A stretch of 64,000 nt of DNA from Erythrocercus mccallii (Eukaryota; Chordata; Aves; Passeriformes; Dicruridae), in assembly GCA_013397435.1 (NCBI GenBank), contig VZRG01000189.1:124001-188000 (forward strand), in the 5' to 3' direction. A model generated the notes under the pieces. The model was not told where the DNA came from. It did not search any database and saw nothing but the letters and a program-made list of their open reading frames with translations. The translations under genes and the position numbers were made by a program. Below, piece by piece: positions 61,930 through 64,000 of the stretch. Every line of letters begins with the position of its first letter. Within the stretch, counting starts at the first letter, position 1.

Positions 61930-62165
61930 AGTGCCATGCTAGGCATTTTACAAATTGCAAAAGGGAGTCCCTGCCAACATAGAGTTTATGACCCAGATAG
62001 ACAAGATAGACCAAATACAGGGGAAGGTAAAAGTCACCTTTACTTTTTGTCTGTGGAAGTTGAAACCCTGAGAGAGAGTTTCTCCAAGGTCAGATGCAGC
62101 CTCAGTGAGTGCTGCATGGGTTGAATCCCTGTTTCCTAAGTATTGGGACAATAGCTAGTTCATTA
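61930..62165 (+). repeat. Ancient MIR/L2-like or related amniote repeat
   Basis: In order: 'gtgccatgctaggcattttacaa', 'gggagtccctgcc', 'gagtttatgacccagatagacaagatagac', 'gaaaccctgagagag', 'ccaaggtcagatgcagc', 'gggttgaatccctgtttcctaagt', 'cattagac'. This order matches the long-conserved layout 'gtgccaggcact...agtccctgccc...agcttacaatctaaatagacaagac...gaaactgaggcacagag...cccaaggtcac...gaacccaggtctcctgac...ccactagac' of old amniote SINE/LINE 3' repeats. Heavy divergence fits great age. Exact family unknown. Confidence 0.6.
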
Positions 62166-64000
62166 GACAAGAAACTCTCTTAAAATACCTTGAGTTGCTC
62201 AAATTTCCCACAGCAAGTAGAGGTTTGAAGAGGAGCTGACTTTTTTTTGAGTGACTTGTAAACTAAGAACAAGAGATCTATTAAAGAGCTGTTAAGACAA
62301 TTAAGTCAGTCCCCAGAGCAGGATAGTTTTTAGTCATCATAGGGAAATCTTGATTGGTTTCAGTGGGCCAAATTCTTTACTGCATTTGCAGTTTGTACAT
62401 TCTAATATAACTAGGTTGCACAAGGTTATTGCTGTCTAGAGCTGGGTAGACTTGCTCTCTATGAAATTCCAATGTCTAGCAGCTGGGACATTAATAAAAA
62501 ATGCAAGAAACACAATTTTGCCCTTTTAAAGAAAGAATTCTTTCCCCTGAAAACACAAGAATATTAGCATAAGATGTGATTTCATTTGGCTGGAACATGA
62601 CAAAGGGGAATCTAAGCTTCCATGAGCTACCTGCCAAAGTACTTATTCCCAGGCACATAGAATATGAGCCTGTCACTTATCTTTGACTGATTTGTACTCA
62701 AAGGGGACAGTAAAAGGGCTCAATTCTATATTTTGCTGTATTAACAGCAGTTAGCTTGTCCAGACCACAGAATTATCCAGCTGCTGTGAATCAGGTGGGA
62801 GGGAACAATTCTTGTAAGACGTCTCCAGAGATTCATATTGATAAATTCCCCTCTAAAAGATACTTTATATCAGCAAGAATAGGTCAGGATCAACAAATGA
62901 CAAATTAGTACTAGAACATAACATGTTAAATCTTGCGTAGCCATCACTGACTAATGAGGACTGACCTTTGCAGCAATATATACAGTCAGTTTATTAAAGC
63001 AGGGACAGAGCAATCTCTAGGCCTTTGGTCAATCTAGGTTGCTTGGGGCTGAGGAATTTCCATTTAAAATATCTCTTCAGGTGATAAAGACTGATTCAAT
63101 AGAGATGGGCTAATAAAGAAAGTGCTGGAAGCTACTATTAAATTCTAGCTTCTGTCAGCTTAACAGTGAAAACTTTTAATGAGGAAACCATTAAAGTTGA
63201 CCTAATGAATCAGAAATGCTTTTCCTTGCTGGCTAATTATAGAGTGCCTAGAATATCTTTCGACATATGTAATTTAGAAAATACAGATCTATTGAGTCCC
63301 CCTGCTCTCAGAGAAAACCTGTTGCATAGCAAAAACCTGGAAAATGCTCATCTGGGAGGAGGCAGGGTTTGACCTGGATTCACTGGCGAAATCTCTGGGG
63401 TCAGATGGGCTGGATGCAGAGGACATTATATTAAATCAGTGGTTGATATGTAAAAATATTGCTTTGTATAAAGCACTGTGGTTGTAGAGGAACAGAGTAG
63501 GACAAGTGATGGATAAGAATTATTGCTGTATCCATCTGGTCTGTAAAAGAGCATTATGATAATATCCTAGTCAGTAAAGTAGAAAATATAACAAGTTATT
63601 GTGTTTACAGTTGTTTTTTATTTTGATGTGAATTGTTGTGAATTATTGTGATGTGAAACATCAAATGATGCCATTGGAGATGATGTTTGCTAAAGGTTTT
63701 CTTCTATTAGCAATATATTCTGGTAGCAGCATTATGTTTTTTTTGTGTCCTACAGAAAATTTCTCAGTATTAGAGTAACATTTAGCAGTCCAAGCCAAGA
63801 TGAGACTGGGCACTTAAGAACCCAGCAGAGAAAGAGTTTCCACCTGTGTTTTTCCTGCTCAGGTTTCTTTCTGCAAAATTATATCATGTAAATAGGCTGA
63901 ATAGATAAAAGAAAGGCTTAATTTTTGTTTGCAGACATGAAGCACAGAGAAATCAAATAATTTATCAAAAGTTGCAATGAAAATTTGCATTGAGCTAGAA
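62166..64000. other. Non-coding stretch, traces of ancient repeats
   Basis: At 62355-62380 'ttcagtgggccaaattcttt' and at 62717-62730 'gggctcaattcta' resemble words of an ancient amniote repeat ('gggccaaattctgctctca'). A short internal repeat of 'gatgtgaatt'/'gttgtgaatt' lies at 63624-63660. No gene recognised to the window end. Confidence 0.5.

Noticed and set aside
1..64000. CRISPR arrays, bacterial operons, tRNA or rRNA genes
   Set aside because: No regularly spaced direct repeats, no dense ORF arrangement and no tRNA-like or rRNA-like segment was recognised by eye.

Overview
The window looks like nuclear DNA from a bird. The main reason is the set of CR1 LINE fragments, whose 3' ends carry the avian 'TTCCAACC...ATTCTATGAT' tail. 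There is also one avian-type ERV solo LTR. No organism can be named from the sequence; the CR1 and LTR style would suit a neoavian or passerine genome, but that is inference. The DNA is AT-rich and AT/GC mixed in the way vertebrate intergenic or intronic DNA is. It lacks bacterial features such as operons, tightly packed ORFs or CRISPR arrays. The many 60-143 codon open frames are about as many and as long as chance gives in 64 kb on six frames. None shows a protein family I recognise, apart from pieces of LINE ORF2.

Layout. 1-9.1 kb is unique or very old DNA, with decayed amniote repeats near 1.2 and 2.3 kb, a short tandem duplication at 6.05 kb and a candidate exon at 6.79 kb. 9.11-10.16 kb holds the most prominent element, a 5'-truncated CR1 carrying the end of the reverse transcriptase ORF and the 3' UTR, followed directly by a second short CR1 3' tail. 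A second candidate exon lies at 10.53 kb. 10.6-26 kb is mostly featureless; it holds an 18-bp tandem duplication and, about 60 bp further on, a perfect 17-bp hairpin at 19.12 kb. 26.03-26.46 kb is a solo LTR with TATA-like and AATAAA signals. 28-36 kb holds further candidate exons, one of them on the minus strand. 40.10-40.40 kb is an old LINE endonuclease fragment recognisable only at protein level. 43.03-43.28 kb and 53.14-53.34 kb are minus-strand CR1 3' fragments. 46.3 and 61.9-62.2 kb hold very old amniote repeats. 57.47-58.48 kb is a small segment with coding-like but broken or overlapping frames.

Interpretation. The simplest reading is part of a large intron or a gene-poor intergenic region. 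Candidate exons are proposed only from splice motifs plus an open frame. They occur on both strands and are not all phase-compatible, so most are probably chance; transcript or cross-species alignment data would decide. I found no new biological system. The observations most worth checking are the 19.12 kb hairpin, the 40.1 kb LINE endonuclease relic, the 57.5 kb coding-like segment, and the two 60-nt phase-0 candidate exons.
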